Shown piece by piece: positions 31,232-40,690 of a stretch of 45,103 bases of DNA. A program made the translations under genes and the position numbers. The stretch is taken from positions 1 through 45,103 of the forward strand of contig CALHLC010000002.1 in the NCBI GenBank assembly GCA_938034385.1, in the 5' to 3' direction. The DNA is from an uncultured Bacteriovoracaceae bacterium (lineage in GTDB: Bacteria; Bdellovibrionota; Bacteriovoracia; Bacteriovoracales; Bacteriovoracaceae). Each line of letters starts with the position of its first letter. Position 1 is the stretch's first letter. The notes under the pieces are model-generated. The model saw nothing but the letters and a program-made list of their open reading frames with translations, searched no databases and was not told the origin of the DNA.

Positions 31232-31834
31232 TAAATAGCTAATAAAGGCATCTTCTAATTGTTTAAGGTCTTGTTTTTTATCAGCACTGATAGCAAAGCT
31301 TGTCGTGATTGAACCTTTTAAAATATTTTTAAATTTTGCTCTATCACTTTGTTTTTTTAGTTTATCTATTTTATTAAAAATTTGCCAATGATCAGCATCA
31401 AACTTATGAAAAAATTCATGGAACATTTTATCATTTTCTAAAAATGGATGTTGAGCATCCATGAGATGTAGAAATAAACATTTGGTATGAAAGACTTCAA
31501 AAAAATCAGCGATTAGATAATCCCATCTTTTTCTTTCTTGCTTAGATACTCGAGCATGCCCAAAACCTGGAAGATCAAAAGCGGTAAATTGTCTTTCTAC
31601 TCCGTCTCTATCTGCGACTGTAAAAGAGAAAACTTGAACGTCTCGAGTCTTTCCTGGAGTCTTAGAAGTTCTAGCTAATCCGTTTCTAAAAAATGCATTA
31701 ATGAAAGTTGATTTTCCAACATTCGATCGGCCACAAAGCACAACACCAAAATCAGTCTTATGAAAGTATTCTTCCATTTGCTCGATAGTGGCAATAGTTG
31801 TGATATGAATGGATTTTTCTCTTAAAATTTTCAT
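31220..31834 (-). CDS. engB: Ribosome-biogenesis GTPase EngB (YihA/YsxC)
   Basis: A 204-residue TRAFAC GTPase. G1 GRSNVGKST, G2 region KTPGKTRDVQ, G3 DLPGFGHARV, G4 NKIDKL and G5 TSFAISADKKQ are all in place. EngB assists late assembly of the 50S subunit and is usually essential. Normal length and complete motifs indicate a functional gene. Confidence 0.95.
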   Translation of the reverse strand: MKILREKSIHITTIATIEQMEEYFHKTDFGVVLCGRSNVGKSTFINAFFRNGLARTSKTPGKTRDVQVFSFTVADRDGVERQFTAFDLPGFGHARVSKQERKRWDYLIADFFEVFHTKCLFLHLMDAQHPFLENDKMFHEFFHKFDADHWQIFNKIDKLKKQSDRAKFKNILKGSITTSFAISADKKQDLKQLEDAFISYLLKQ

Positions 31835-31906
31835 TTATGAAAAACCTTCCTTTAAGGGCCTGGATCTTAGTTTTTATAACATTAAACTCTTAAAAGGAGA
31901 ATAGAT

Positions 31907-32938
31907 ATGGAAACTGAAAAATATGTAATTTCTACAGATGATTTTGTTGAGATTTACCCCTTATATGGGAAGAAATCGAAGCGTCAGCTCAAGTTCTGTG
32001 AATATATGATTAACCTTAATCAATCATTAGATCATAGCAGATCAATGAATCTGGAAGGGCTAAGTAAAGTCAGTTTGAACTTCCGGCTTGTGCTTGATTC
32101 AACAGGCTTTCGACTTATAGGGGTTCAAGATTTTTTTATTAATGGAACCTATTGTAAGGATGCTCTCATTCAAGATGGAGATAGAGTAGAGATAGATCAA
32201 AATGTTCTCATCTTTAGATCTAAAAAATCCAATTCATTGATAGAGAACAAAAGCTATGCTGATATTCCATTATCGATTTTGTTAATAGGTGAAACCGGAA
32301 CGGGTAAAACGAGGCTTGCAAGAAAGATTCATGATGACTCAGGAAGAAAGGGAGCATTTGTTCATGTTAGTCTTGCCTCATTTTCAGAATCTTTAATTGA
32401 ATCAGAGATATTCGGTCACAAAAAAGGAGCTTTTACGGGAGCCGTAAGTGATAAGCTGGGGGCCATTAAACAATCTAAAGGCGGAACACTTTTTTTAGAT
32501 GAAATTGACTCTATTGATAAAAATATTCAAACAAAGCTTCTACTTTTTTTAGATACTTATAAATTTAGAGCAGTAGGTAGTGATCATGAAAGCAAGGTCG
32601 ATACAAAGTTAATCTTTGCTAGTTCAAGACCATTACAGACACTCTTGGCTGATGAATCTTTTAGAAAGGACTTCTATTATCGTATAGATGGGAGTTATAA
32701 GGTTCGACTAGATCCTTTAAGGGAAGATCAAGAGAAGGTTTATGAAATTTGCTCTCAGTTTGAAAAAGAGAGGTTTGTTTCAATTGATAGAAGGCTGATT
32801 AGTTTTTATCAAAATTATCAATGGCCTGGAAATATCAGGCAACTCCTTCATCATTTAGAAAAAAAATACTTATTTAATAAAAAACGACTTACTTTTGATC
32901 ATCTTGATCAAAGTTTAGAAAATGCTCTTACCGGATAA
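31907..32938 (+). CDS. FHA-like domain fused to a sigma-54 activator domain, no DNA-binding domain
   Basis: A 343-residue protein. Residues about 20-105 look like a degenerate FHA domain (FFINGTYCKDALIQDGDRVE). From 120 onward is an AAA+ sigma-54 activator: Walker A GETGTGKT, contact loop GAFTGA, Walker B GTLFLDEIDS, and FYYRIDGSYKVRLDPLRED. The protein ends after WPGNIRQLLHHLEKKYLF with no C-terminal Fis-type HTH. It may activate from solution or through a partner, in response to a phosphothreonine ligand. Confidence 0.85.
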   Translation: METEKYVISTDDFVEIYPLYGKKSKRQLKFCEYMINLNQSLDHSRSMNLEGLSKVSLNFRLVLDSTGFRLIGVQDFFINGTYCKDALIQDGDRVEIDQNVLIFRSKKSNSLIENKSYADIPLSILLIGETGTGKTRLARKIHDDSGRKGAFVHVSLASFSESLIESEIFGHKKGAFTGAVSDKLGAIKQSKGGTLFLDEIDSIDKNIQTKLLLFLDTYKFRAVGSDHESKVDTKLIFASSRPLQTLLADESFRKDFYYRIDGSYKVRLDPLREDQEKVYEICSQFEKERFVSIDRRLISFYQNYQWPGNIRQLLHHLEKKYLFNKKRLTFDHLDQSLENALTG

Positions 32939-33596
32939 ACTTTGCTATCAGTATTCTATTGATTTTAGATTTTCTTGGTAAGAACTTATTAATTGAAGCT
33001 AATACTTTTTTCTCAATAGTATTTTTTTCTTTAGTTGAAACAAATTGAGAGCTAACAGTTATAGGACTTTGGTTTGAGAGATAGGTTGAAATAACTCGAA
33101 GGTTTTTCTTATATTCTGTAATCGATTTTTGAGAACTTGCTAGAACTCTATAGCTAATTGCAATTTGTTTGGACTTACCCAGAGATTTATCAAATAGCTT
33201 TATAGTTAAATCATTATTTTTCAGTGAATAGTCTTTTCTTCTTATAGCTAGTGAAGCAATCTTACGACTTGGCTTTTTTCGTACTTTTGGCTTCTTAATA
33301 GATACGGATTTTTTTGTCTCAATTTCAGGTTTTTTGATCTCAACCTTTTCAACTTTCTGAGTAATTTCAGCTTCTATAACAGGGGTTGAGATTATAATCA
33401 CTTCTGGAAAAATTGGAGGGATTTCAACAAATCTTTGATCATGGATATCTTTATTATTGGCCGGTGAAGAAAACTGCTCTTGATAAACAATATTTTTTGC
33501 TGAACGTGAGATATTAAAGAGGCAAAAGGCTGATATTGCAAGGGTTAGCATCCCCAATCTAAATGTCGTTAAGACGTTGTTTTCTTTCTTTTTCAT
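32928..33596 (-). CDS. Hypothetical single-span membrane protein
   Basis: The start at 33596 (MKKKENNVLTTFRLG) puts a membrane helix (GMLTLAISAFCLFNI) at residues about 15-29 with a short basic cytoplasmic end. A Glu/Lys/Pro-rich linker (VEKVEIKKPEIETKKSVSIK, KKPKVRKKP) follows, then a C-terminal domain of ~110 residues. The layout recalls TonB- or FtsN-like envelope-spanning proteins, but no such domain is recognised. It converges on and overlaps the FHA gene end by 11 bp and is divergent from accA. Confidence 0.55.
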   Translation of the reverse strand: MKKKENNVLTTFRLGMLTLAISAFCLFNISRSAKNIVYQEQFSSPANNKDIHDQRFVEIPPIFPEVIIISTPVIEAEITQKVEKVEIKKPEIETKKSVSIKKPKVRKKPSRKIASLAIRRKDYSLKNNDLTIKLFDKSLGKSKQIAISYRVLASSQKSITEYKKNLRVISTYLSNQSPITVSSQFVSTKEKNTIEKKVLASINKFLPRKSKINRILIAKFIR

Positions 33597-33672
33597 ATAT
33601 TTAATTCTACAGTTAAGTAGCAAATGAAACAGATTGGGGTGGGATTTTCCCTCCTTTTTACCGATAATTAAT

Positions 33673-34626
33673 ATGGATTATACACCGGAATTTGAAAAAC
33701 CTATTAATGAACTTGAAGCTCAAGTACAAGAACTTGAATCTAAGGCCAGTGAGTCGATAGATTTATCATCTGAGATCAATAATCTAAAAAAGAAAATTGG
33801 GCAATTAATTGATGACACCTATGCCAAACTTACTCCTTGGGAGCGAGTTCAATTATCCAGGCACCCTAAAAGACCACATTCTATAGATTACATAGCAGAA
33901 ATCTTTACTGAGTTTGAAGAGATTCATGGAGATAGATCTTTTGGAGATGATCAGGCCATCATTACAGGTTTTGGATATATAGGTGATCAAAAGATTGCTT
34001 TAATAGCCATTGAAAAAGGTCGAAAGACTCAAGATAAGATTAAGAGAAACTTTGGGATGCCCCACCCTGAAGGATATAAAAAAGCTTTACGGTTAGCTGA
34101 ACTTGCTTCAAGATTTTCAATTCCTATTTTAACATTAGTAGATACTCCGGGTGCTTATCCAGGGATTGCAGCTGAGGAGAGAGGACAGTCTCACGCTATA
34201 GCAAATTGTATTGAAAGTTTTTTTAGTCTTGAGGTTCCAATTATCTCCGTGATTATTGGTGAAGGCGGCTCAGGAGGTGCTCTCGGGATAGCAGTGGCTG
34301 ATATAGTTTTAATGCAAGAGTATTCTATCTATTCAGTAATCTCTCCTGAATCATGTGCTTCTATTTTATGGTCTGATACTAAGATGGCTGAAGTTGCAGC
34401 AAATTCTTTAAAGCTCCATCCTACAAAGGCTAAAGAGCTAGGAGTGATAGATGGTATTATCAAAGAAACATTAGGTGGTGCTCATAGAGATCCTAAGCAG
34501 TCAGCCGCTTTATTAAAAGAAAAAGTTTTAGAAAGTCTAAAGAAATTAGAAGGTAAATCTAGTACAGATTTATTAGAGTCGAGGTATCAAAAGTTTAGAA
34601 AAATTGGTAATCAATTTATAAACTAA
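33673..34626 (+). CDS. accA: Acetyl-CoA carboxylase carboxyltransferase, alpha subunit
   Basis: Start at 33673 (MDYTPEFEKPINELEAQVQE) matches the usual AccA N-terminus; the longer frame from 33634 uses TTG and adds a foreign-looking leader. This gives 317 residues. The crotonase-type core is clear: PHSIDYIAEIFTEFEEIHGD, GFGYIGDQKIALIAIEKGRK, MPHPEGYKKALRLAELASRF, TLVDTPGAYPGIAAEERGQS and IGEGGSGGALGIAVAD. It catalyses transfer of carboxyl from biotin to acetyl-CoA with AccD, the first step of fatty-acid synthesis. accD is not in the window. Confidence 0.96.
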   Translation: MDYTPEFEKPINELEAQVQELESKASESIDLSSEINNLKKKIGQLIDDTYAKLTPWERVQLSRHPKRPHSIDYIAEIFTEFEEIHGDRSFGDDQAIITGFGYIGDQKIALIAIEKGRKTQDKIKRNFGMPHPEGYKKALRLAELASRFSIPILTLVDTPGAYPGIAAEERGQSHAIANCIESFFSLEVPIISVIIGEGGSGGALGIAVADIVLMQEYSIYSVISPESCASILWSDTKMAEVAANSLKLHPTKAKELGVIDGIIKETLGGAHRDPKQSAALLKEKVLESLKKLEGKSSTDLLESRYQKFRKIGNQFIN

Positions 34627-34641
34627 TTTAAGGAATAAAGC

Positions 34642-35511
34642 ATGTCTATTAACTCTATGACCGGATTCAGTAGGACTGAATTTAGTAATGATCAATTTGA
34701 AATTACTTGTGAGATTAAATCTGTAAATCATAGATTTAAAGATTTTAGATTTCGGATGCATAACTCACTTAATCATCTAGAGTTAGAAATCAGACGAATG
34801 ATAGAAAAAAGCCTCAGTCGTGGGAGTTTTGATATTTCTATTCAAACTAAAAAAGTTTTAAAAAGTGATGAATCAAAAATAGATTTTGAAAAAGTGAAAA
34901 ACTTCGTAACATCTTTTAAAGAAAATATGAACTTTGAGGGCAGCCTCAATCCAACACATTTTTTACGTCCCGAATTTTACAAGGAAACTCTAGAAGAAGA
35001 TAAACAAGTGTTATCAGAATTAGTAAAGTCAGTTTGTAAGGACACAATCTCTGAGCTTAAAAAATCAAGAGGCAGTGAAGGTGAAAAACTAGAATCTATT
35101 TTACTTGCAAATTTAAATATTTACAGAGAAGAAATTGGCAAAGTGAGTGCCTTACGAGTTCATTATAAAGACAACCTTGAAAAGAAACTTTTAGAGCGAC
35201 TAAAAGAAAAAGAATTAGAATCTGAAGTTGATGAGCCAAGGTTTTACAAAGAGATTATCTATTATCTAGAGAAGATGGATGTAGATGAAGAACTTGATAG
35301 AGCAGGGATCCATATCGATAAATTGGAAGCAATTATTAAATCAGATAAAAAAGACTCTAAAGGACGAGAAATAGAATTTGTTCTTCAGGAAATGAATAGA
35401 GAAATCAACACTATTGGATCAAAGTCCAATACAGAAGAAATTTCAAATAGTGTAGTGAAGTCGAAGTTAGCTTTAGAGAAAATGAGGGAGCAGGCCCTAA
35501 ATATTCAATAG
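34642..35511 (+). CDS. yicC: YicC-family endoribonuclease
   Basis: A 289-residue protein. Opening NSMTGFSRTE, followed by CEIKSVNHRFKDFRFRM, LELEIRRMIEKSLSRGSFDI and the C-terminal ISNSVVKSKLALEKMREQALNIQ, fits the YicC family throughout, including the DUF1732 end. Family members are metal-dependent RNases acting on stem-loops. It starts 15 bp after accA with an AAGGAAT ribosome site and is followed by gmk, the same order as in many bacteria. Confidence 0.93.
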   Translation: MSINSMTGFSRTEFSNDQFEITCEIKSVNHRFKDFRFRMHNSLNHLELEIRRMIEKSLSRGSFDISIQTKKVLKSDESKIDFEKVKNFVTSFKENMNFEGSLNPTHFLRPEFYKETLEEDKQVLSELVKSVCKDTISELKKSRGSEGEKLESILLANLNIYREEIGKVSALRVHYKDNLEKKLLERLKEKELESEVDEPRFYKEIIYYLEKMDVDEELDRAGIHIDKLEAIIKSDKKDSKGREIEFVLQEMNREINTIGSKSNTEEISNSVVKSKLALEKMREQALNIQ

Positions 35512-35528
35512 AAGGGAGTTAGGTTTTA

Positions 35529-36101
35529 GTGGAAGAACAACTTTCTAAAATTATTATTATCGTTGCTCCATCTGGAACGGGTAAATCTACTTTACTTGGA
35601 ATGCTTTTTGAGAAACTCCCACAATTAATTTGGTCTGTTTCAACGACGACTAGAGATAAAAGAGTAGGTGAGATATACGGGAAAGATTATTTTTTCTCTG
35701 ATACTTCTACTTTTGAGAGAATGATTAAAAATGATGAGTTCGCTGAATGGGCCCAAGTTCATGGAAATTATTACGGAACTTCTAAGAATTATTTAGATGA
35801 AAACCTAAAAAACAATAGATATGTTGTTTGTGATATTGATGTTCAAGGAGCAGATGCGATTAAAAAGATTTATGGAGATAAGGCCCAGGCTATTTTTATT
35901 GAACCTCCATCTGTAGAAGCTTTAGAAGAGCGTTTAAAAAAGCGGGCGACTGATAGTACTCAAGTAATTCAAACAAGAATTAATAACGCGAGATCAGAGC
36001 TTACAAGAAAAAACGATTATGATTACTTGGTAAAAAACGATGACCTTGAATCTGCCTATAGGGACCTCTATCAAGTCTTTTGTGAGATAATGAATATATG
36101 A
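35529..36101 (+). CDS. gmk: Guanylate kinase
   Basis: A 190-residue enzyme with a GTG start. P-loop APSGTGKST, GMP-binding SVSTTTRDKRVGEIYGKDYF, FAEWAQVHGNYYGTS and DIDVQGADAIKK are intact. It makes GDP from GMP and ATP. The last 4 bp overlap the rel/spoT gene. The usual small rpoZ gene between gmk and spoT is absent here. Confidence 0.95.
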   Translation: MEEQLSKIIIIVAPSGTGKSTLLGMLFEKLPQLIWSVSTTTRDKRVGEIYGKDYFFSDTSTFERMIKNDEFAEWAQVHGNYYGTSKNYLDENLKNNRYVVCDIDVQGADAIKKIYGDKAQAIFIEPPSVEALEERLKKRATDSTQVIQTRINNARSELTRKNDYDYLVKNDDLESAYRDLYQVFCEIMNI

Positions 36102-38287
36102 TTAAAGAGAGAATGGATTTTAGTCACGAACCCGATCTAACCATAGATGATTTAATAGCTAGAGTTCAATTATATTATCCAGATGTAGATGCTAGTTTTA
36201 TTCGTAAGGCCTATGACTTTGCAGCTCATGCTCATAGAGATCAAAAAAGAAGTTCTGGCGAACCTTATATTATTCATCCGCTAAATGTGAGTGGAACTCT
36301 TGCAAAACTAAAAATGGATGTTGAAACAATTATTGCTGGTCTTTTACATGACGTTGTTGAAGATTGTGATGTTACTCCCGAAGAGATCAAAGAAGAGTTT
36401 TCAGAAAACATTGCACTTATTGTTGTAGGGTTAACAAAAATTTCTAAAATGAAGTTTAAGTCAAAGCAAGAATCTCAAGCAGAGAATTTCAGAAAAATGG
36501 TTGTCGCTATGGCCCAAGACCTAAGAGTCATCATGGTTAAACTTGCTGATAGAATGCATAATATGCGTACACTTCAATACGTCTCTCAAGAAAAACAAAG
36601 AAAAGTTGCTGGTGAAACTCTTGATATCTATGTTCCTCTTGCAGGGAGACTTGGTATTAACTCTGTTAAAGGTGAGCTTGAAGATCTATGTTTAAGATTT
36701 AAGCATCCAGAGTTTTATTATAAATTAACTGAAAAAGTTGCGATGAAAAAAAGTGAGCGAGAAACTTATATTCGTGAAACTATTCAAGTTATTAAAAAGA
36801 AACTAGATGAGTATAATGTAGGGTCTCAAGTGTCGGGGCGACCAAAAACTTTTTATTCGATTTATAAAAAGATGACTAAGCAAGATGTTGGCTTTGAACA
36901 AATTCAAGATCTTTTGGCCTTTAGAATTATTGTTGATAATATTAGTGATTGCTATAAAGGTCTTGGTATTATTCATTCATCTTTCAAACCAGTTCCAGGA
37001 CGATTTAAAGACTATATTGCTATTCCAAAAGTAAATAATTATCAAAGTTTACATACAACTGTTTTAGGTCCAAGTGCAGAGCGAGTTGAGATTCAAATTC
37101 GTACAGAAGAAATGCATGAAGTTGCAGAGAAAGGGATTGCCGCTCACTGGAAGTATAAAGAGCGTGGGAGTAATTTTGCTAAATCTAAAAAGCTTGACTG
37201 GGTTCAAGACCTTGTTCAATTAAATAAAGAGACAGAAAGTAATCAAGAGCTAATGGATGTAGTGAAAAACGATATCGATATAGGAGGAGTATTTGTTTTT
37301 ACTCCAGAAGGTGATGTTTTTGAATTACGATATGGTGCGACACCCTTAGACTTTGCTTATGCGGTTCATACTCAAGTAGGAAATAGATGTGTTGGTGCAA
37401 AGGTCAATGGAAAGATCGTACCACTTAAGTTCAGACTAAAATCTGGAGATAGTGTTGAGATCATGACAAGTAAAAACCAAGAGCCGAATAAGGATTGGTT
37501 AAAAATTGTTAAATCTTCTCGGGCCAAAACAAAGATTAGGCAATACTTATCACAAAAAGAGCGAGAAAAAAGTAAGGTTGTTGGGGAGCAAATGCTCGAT
37601 GAGGCATTAAAGGTTTATCAAACTAATATTAAAACTCTTGAGAAGAAGGGAGAGTTTAAGAAAGCTTATGATGAACTTCATGCTAGAAATTTAGAAGAGC
37701 TTTATATACATGTCGCTTCTGGTAGATCAAATATTAGAGAAGTTTTAAAACTCATTCCATCTATTGATTACAAAGAAGATTCCGAAAAAGAGAAAAAAGT
37801 TGAAAGCTTTGTTCAAAAGATACATAAAAGTGCGAAGAGATCTGCTAATAAGAAAAATGCAGTTATTGTTGACGGGAATGAAGATATAGAAGTAAGAATG
37901 GGAAGGTGTTGTAATCCCATCCCTGGAGATGAAGTTGTAGGGTTTATTACTAAAGGTCGTGGAATTACGATTCATAATAGAACATGTGATAAAATTGATG
38001 GTGATGGGGGAGTAAGGCAAATTCCTGTTGAATGGAATAGTGAATATAATTTCAAACACCCTGTTAATATTAAAGTGATTACGGTCGATAAACCTGGTAT
38101 TTTAGCATCTATCTCTGATGCGATTAATAAAATTGGTATTAATATTAGAAGTGCACATGCAAAATCGCTCCCTGATCAAAAAGGAAGTTTTATCTTTGAA
38201 GTGGAAGTAAATGATTATTCAGAGTTTTTAAAAGCAGTGAGTGTCATTGAAGCAAGAGAAGAAGTGATTAGCGTCTCACGTGCTTAA
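36098..38287 (+). CDS. Bifunctional (p)ppGpp synthetase/hydrolase, RelA/SpoT family
   Basis: A 729-residue full-length Rel. The HD hydrolase domain (about 35-190) has YIIHPLNVSGTLAKL, LLHDVVEDC and KLADRMHNMRTLQ, so hydrolysis should work. The synthetase domain (about 240-355) has GRPKTFYSIYKKM, FRIIVDNISDCY and FKDYIAIPKVNNYQSLHTT. The TGS domain starts near VFVFTPEGDVFELRYGATPL (about 398) and the C-terminal ACT domain at HPVNIKVITVDKPGILASIS. As the only such gene seen, it probably sets alarmone levels in starvation. It is coupled to gmk, linking GMP/GDP supply and alarmone synthesis. Confidence 0.94.
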   Translation: MIKERMDFSHEPDLTIDDLIARVQLYYPDVDASFIRKAYDFAAHAHRDQKRSSGEPYIIHPLNVSGTLAKLKMDVETIIAGLLHDVVEDCDVTPEEIKEEFSENIALIVVGLTKISKMKFKSKQESQAENFRKMVVAMAQDLRVIMVKLADRMHNMRTLQYVSQEKQRKVAGETLDIYVPLAGRLGINSVKGELEDLCLRFKHPEFYYKLTEKVAMKKSERETYIRETIQVIKKKLDEYNVGSQVSGRPKTFYSIYKKMTKQDVGFEQIQDLLAFRIIVDNISDCYKGLGIIHSSFKPVPGRFKDYIAIPKVNNYQSLHTTVLGPSAERVEIQIRTEEMHEVAEKGIAAHWKYKERGSNFAKSKKLDWVQDLVQLNKETESNQELMDVVKNDIDIGGVFVFTPEGDVFELRYGATPLDFAYAVHTQVGNRCVGAKVNGKIVPLKFRLKSGDSVEIMTSKNQEPNKDWLKIVKSSRAKTKIRQYLSQKEREKSKVVGEQMLDEALKVYQTNIKTLEKKGEFKKAYDELHARNLEELYIHVASGRSNIREVLKLIPSIDYKEDSEKEKKVESFVQKIHKSAKRSANKKNAVIVDGNEDIEVRMGRCCNPIPGDEVVGFITKGRGITIHNRTCDKIDGDGGVRQIPVEWNSEYNFKHPVNIKVITVDKPGILASISDAINKIGINIRSAHAKSLPDQKGSFIFEVEVNDYSEFLKAVSVIEAREEVISVSRA

Positions 38288-38953
38288 TTATTGATAACCA
38301 TGATAGATCACATTCATGGGATTTATAATCGTTACTAGAACTTTCTCCAGCGTATTTAAACCATTTTTTCTCATTTGCTTAGTTAGATAATGAGTTCCCT
38401 CTCCAAGGATGAGTCCTGCTACTGGAGTTACAATAAGATCTTGAATACTCGGTCGCTCCATCATAGATTCTATTCCATATTCCCAAAGAGTTGATTTATA
38501 TGTTGTGTAGGCAAAAGACTTCCAAGCTGAATAACCTTTTTCTCTCGCATATTGATAGTATAAAGCTCCATTTAGTGGGTGAGCAACATAGTTCATCGCC
38601 CAAGGATCTGTGTCCCAGACGGGAGGTTTGGTCCAAGCTTCTTTGAAATTACCCCAAGCTTGTTCTTTAAAAGATCCTTCTTTCCAATGAGTTGATGACC
38701 TATCAACTTGTAATAACCTTGCAAAGTTTGCAATTGAAAGTCCTGTTAAAAGAAGATCTCTTTGCATGAATTCAGATCTTGTTTCACCGATAGAAGTTTT
38801 TTTCATAAAAAAAGAACGTTGTTCAGTTTCAGCTTCATCGATCTCAAAATAGCTCTTCATAGAGATATTGAGGTCTTTTTCTTTTAAAAAAAGGTCGTCA
38901 TTATTGGTATTTGCAAAAATAGAAGTCGCTATAAAAGCGATTAAAAATTTCAT
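38288..38953 (-). CDS. DUF3943-like exported protein
   Basis: A 221-residue protein with a signal peptide (FLIAFIATSIFANT). The body shows WAMNYVAHPLNGALYYQYAR, SAWKSFAYTTYKSTLWEYGI, ESMMERPSIQDLIVTPVAG and LGEGTHYL, a pattern I associate with DUF3943 membrane or envelope proteins. Function unknown. It ends one base after the rel gene on the opposite strand. Confidence 0.7.
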   Translation of the reverse strand: MKFLIAFIATSIFANTNNDDLFLKEKDLNISMKSYFEIDEAETEQRSFFMKKTSIGETRSEFMQRDLLLTGLSIANFARLLQVDRSSTHWKEGSFKEQAWGNFKEAWTKPPVWDTDPWAMNYVAHPLNGALYYQYAREKGYSAWKSFAYTTYKSTLWEYGIESMMERPSIQDLIVTPVAGLILGEGTHYLTKQMRKNGLNTLEKVLVTIINPMNVIYHGYQ

Positions 38954-38985
38954 TCTATTATATAGATAATAAGAGAAATTCGATA

Positions 38986-39732
38986 TTACAATGTTAGGAT
39001 TTCAACCCCTGTATTAGTTACAAGGATAGTATGCTCAAATTGAGCTGAAAGTGAGTTATCTTGAGTTACAACTGTCCAATCATCGTCTAAGACCTTTGAA
39101 TGTCGTTTACCTAGGTTAATCATAGGCTCTATTGTAAAAGTCATCCCTTCTTTAAGGGTTACTCCTGTACCTTTAGTCCCATAATGAAGAACCTGAGGAT
39201 CTTCATGAAAGTCACGACCTATCCCATGACCACAATATTCTCTAACTACAGAATAGCCATGTCCGTGAGCTATCTCTTGAATACATGCTCCAATATCACC
39301 TAATTTAGCTCCAGGTTTTACAACCTTGATCGCCTCATCCAAGCATTTCTTAGTCACCGTGACTAACTTCTTTGCCTCAGGTGAGACCTCTCCAATAAGG
39401 AAAGTCTTATTCGTATCTCCATGAAACCCATTCAAAATAGTCGTCACATCAATATTTAAAAGATCGCCGTTTTTTAAGATATCCTTCTCACTTGGAATTC
39501 CATGACAGATGACTTCATTTAACGAAGTACAAACTGATTTTGGGAAACCATGGTAATTAAGAGGAGCCGGGATAGCATTATGTTCGATGATGAAATCGTG
39601 ACACAGAGTGTTTATAGTCTCAGTAGACATCCCAATTTCTAATTTAGTCTCAATAAATCTAAGAGTATCGGCAGCTAACTTGCTAGTAGCACGCATTAAT
39701 TCAATTTCTCTTTGTGATTTTATTGTTATCAT
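38986..39732 (-). CDS. map: Methionine aminopeptidase, type I
   Basis: A 248-residue enzyme with the pita-bread metal ligands in order: Asp in NIDVTTILNGFHGDTNKTF (two Asp), His in EYCGHGIGRDFHEDP, Glu in FTIEPMINLG and Glu in AQFEHTILVT. It removes the initiator methionine from new proteins. There is no N-terminal zinc-finger extension. It is divergent from the dehydrogenase gene, with a 34-bp gap holding both start regions. Confidence 0.96.
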   Translation of the reverse strand: MITIKSQREIELMRATSKLAADTLRFIETKLEIGMSTETINTLCHDFIIEHNAIPAPLNYHGFPKSVCTSLNEVICHGIPSEKDILKNGDLLNIDVTTILNGFHGDTNKTFLIGEVSPEAKKLVTVTKKCLDEAIKVVKPGAKLGDIGACIQEIAHGHGYSVVREYCGHGIGRDFHEDPQVLHYGTKGTGVTLKEGMTFTIEPMINLGKRHSKVLDDDWTVVTQDNSLSAQFEHTILVTNTGVEILTL

Positions 39733-39766
39733 AAGTAATGAGTATTTTTAACAAAAGTATGGGCAC

Positions 39767-40690
39767 ATGTCACATAGCATTCTAAGAATTAAAAATTCAG
39801 GCTATTTTGAAGACGATTTTAACAATAGGGAATCGAGTGCTTTAAAAAGTATTGATCGAATAAATGAATACTATCTTGGCGAGACAAACTCTAAGGATAG
39901 ATTAATAGTTTTATCAAATACAGACTTTGATATGAGCTGCCTTGATAATTACCTTTCTCAGATAGACTTAATCGTTCATCCAAACTCTGGATATAATAAT
40001 TTCACGAGTGAGTTTACCAGAGCTGCGAACTTTCCAATTATCATAGGTCATGAGTTAAGAAAGTATGCAGTCACTCAATATATTTTAACTCAATTGTTGA
40101 AGGAATTTTCTTATGAAAATCAAACAAAGTGGGAGAGATTAGATATTGTTAAAGATAAGACCTTATTAAAAGATCAATCTGTTTTGATCATAGGAAAAGG
40201 CCATATTGGTTTAGAATTAGAGTCTCAATTAAAACATCTTGTTCATAGTATAAATTGGTATGATCCTTATAAAGGTCATACTAAATATTCGAACTTATCA
40301 ACTTATGACATCATCATTATGAGCTGTAGTGTAAATAATAAAAATGTAAATATGATTGACCAGGATTTCTTGGAAGAGTGTAAGGAAAACGTAATCATAG
40401 TAAATCCGGCAAGGGGAGCTTTAGTTGATCTTAGTGCAATGATGAAAAAGTGTGAACAAGGAGCTACATATATTGTTGATGTTTATCCCAAAGAACCATT
40501 TGATTTATCAACTCTAGATCATCCTCGCATCAAGACAACATCACATATAGCAGGTTGTTATTCTTTGTTAGCTGAGAATATTATTAAGTTTGAACAAAAA
40601 GTCATTACTGATTTTTTTAAAGACTCTAGGCTTACGAGCTATGAAGATTCAAGCTTAATTAATAAAATTATAGATGGGGAGTTTATCTAA
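39767..40690 (+). CDS. D-2-hydroxyacid dehydrogenase family protein
   Basis: A 307-residue protein. The NAD-binding motif VLIIGKGHIGLELESQLKHL lies near 140-159, and later NVIIVNPARGALVD carries the conserved Arg. The final His region reads KTTSHIAGCY. The N-terminal half is diverged and shorter than in SerA or LdhD. It may oxidise or reduce a small 2-hydroxyacid. The stop shares bases with the ureohydrolase start (TAATG). Confidence 0.78.
   Translation: MSHSILRIKNSGYFEDDFNNRESSALKSIDRINEYYLGETNSKDRLIVLSNTDFDMSCLDNYLSQIDLIVHPNSGYNNFTSEFTRAANFPIIIGHELRKYAVTQYILTQLLKEFSYENQTKWERLDIVKDKTLLKDQSVLIIGKGHIGLELESQLKHLVHSINWYDPYKGHTKYSNLSTYDIIIMSCSVNNKNVNMIDQDFLEECKENVIIVNPARGALVDLSAMMKKCEQGATYIVDVYPKEPFDLSTLDHPRIKTTSHIAGCYSLLAENIIKFEQKVITDFFKDSRLTSYEDSSLINKIIDGEFI

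Noticed and set aside
33634-33672. TTG-initiated extension of accA
   Set aside because: It encodes 13 residues unlike any AccA start; the ATG at 33673 gives the family's usual opening.
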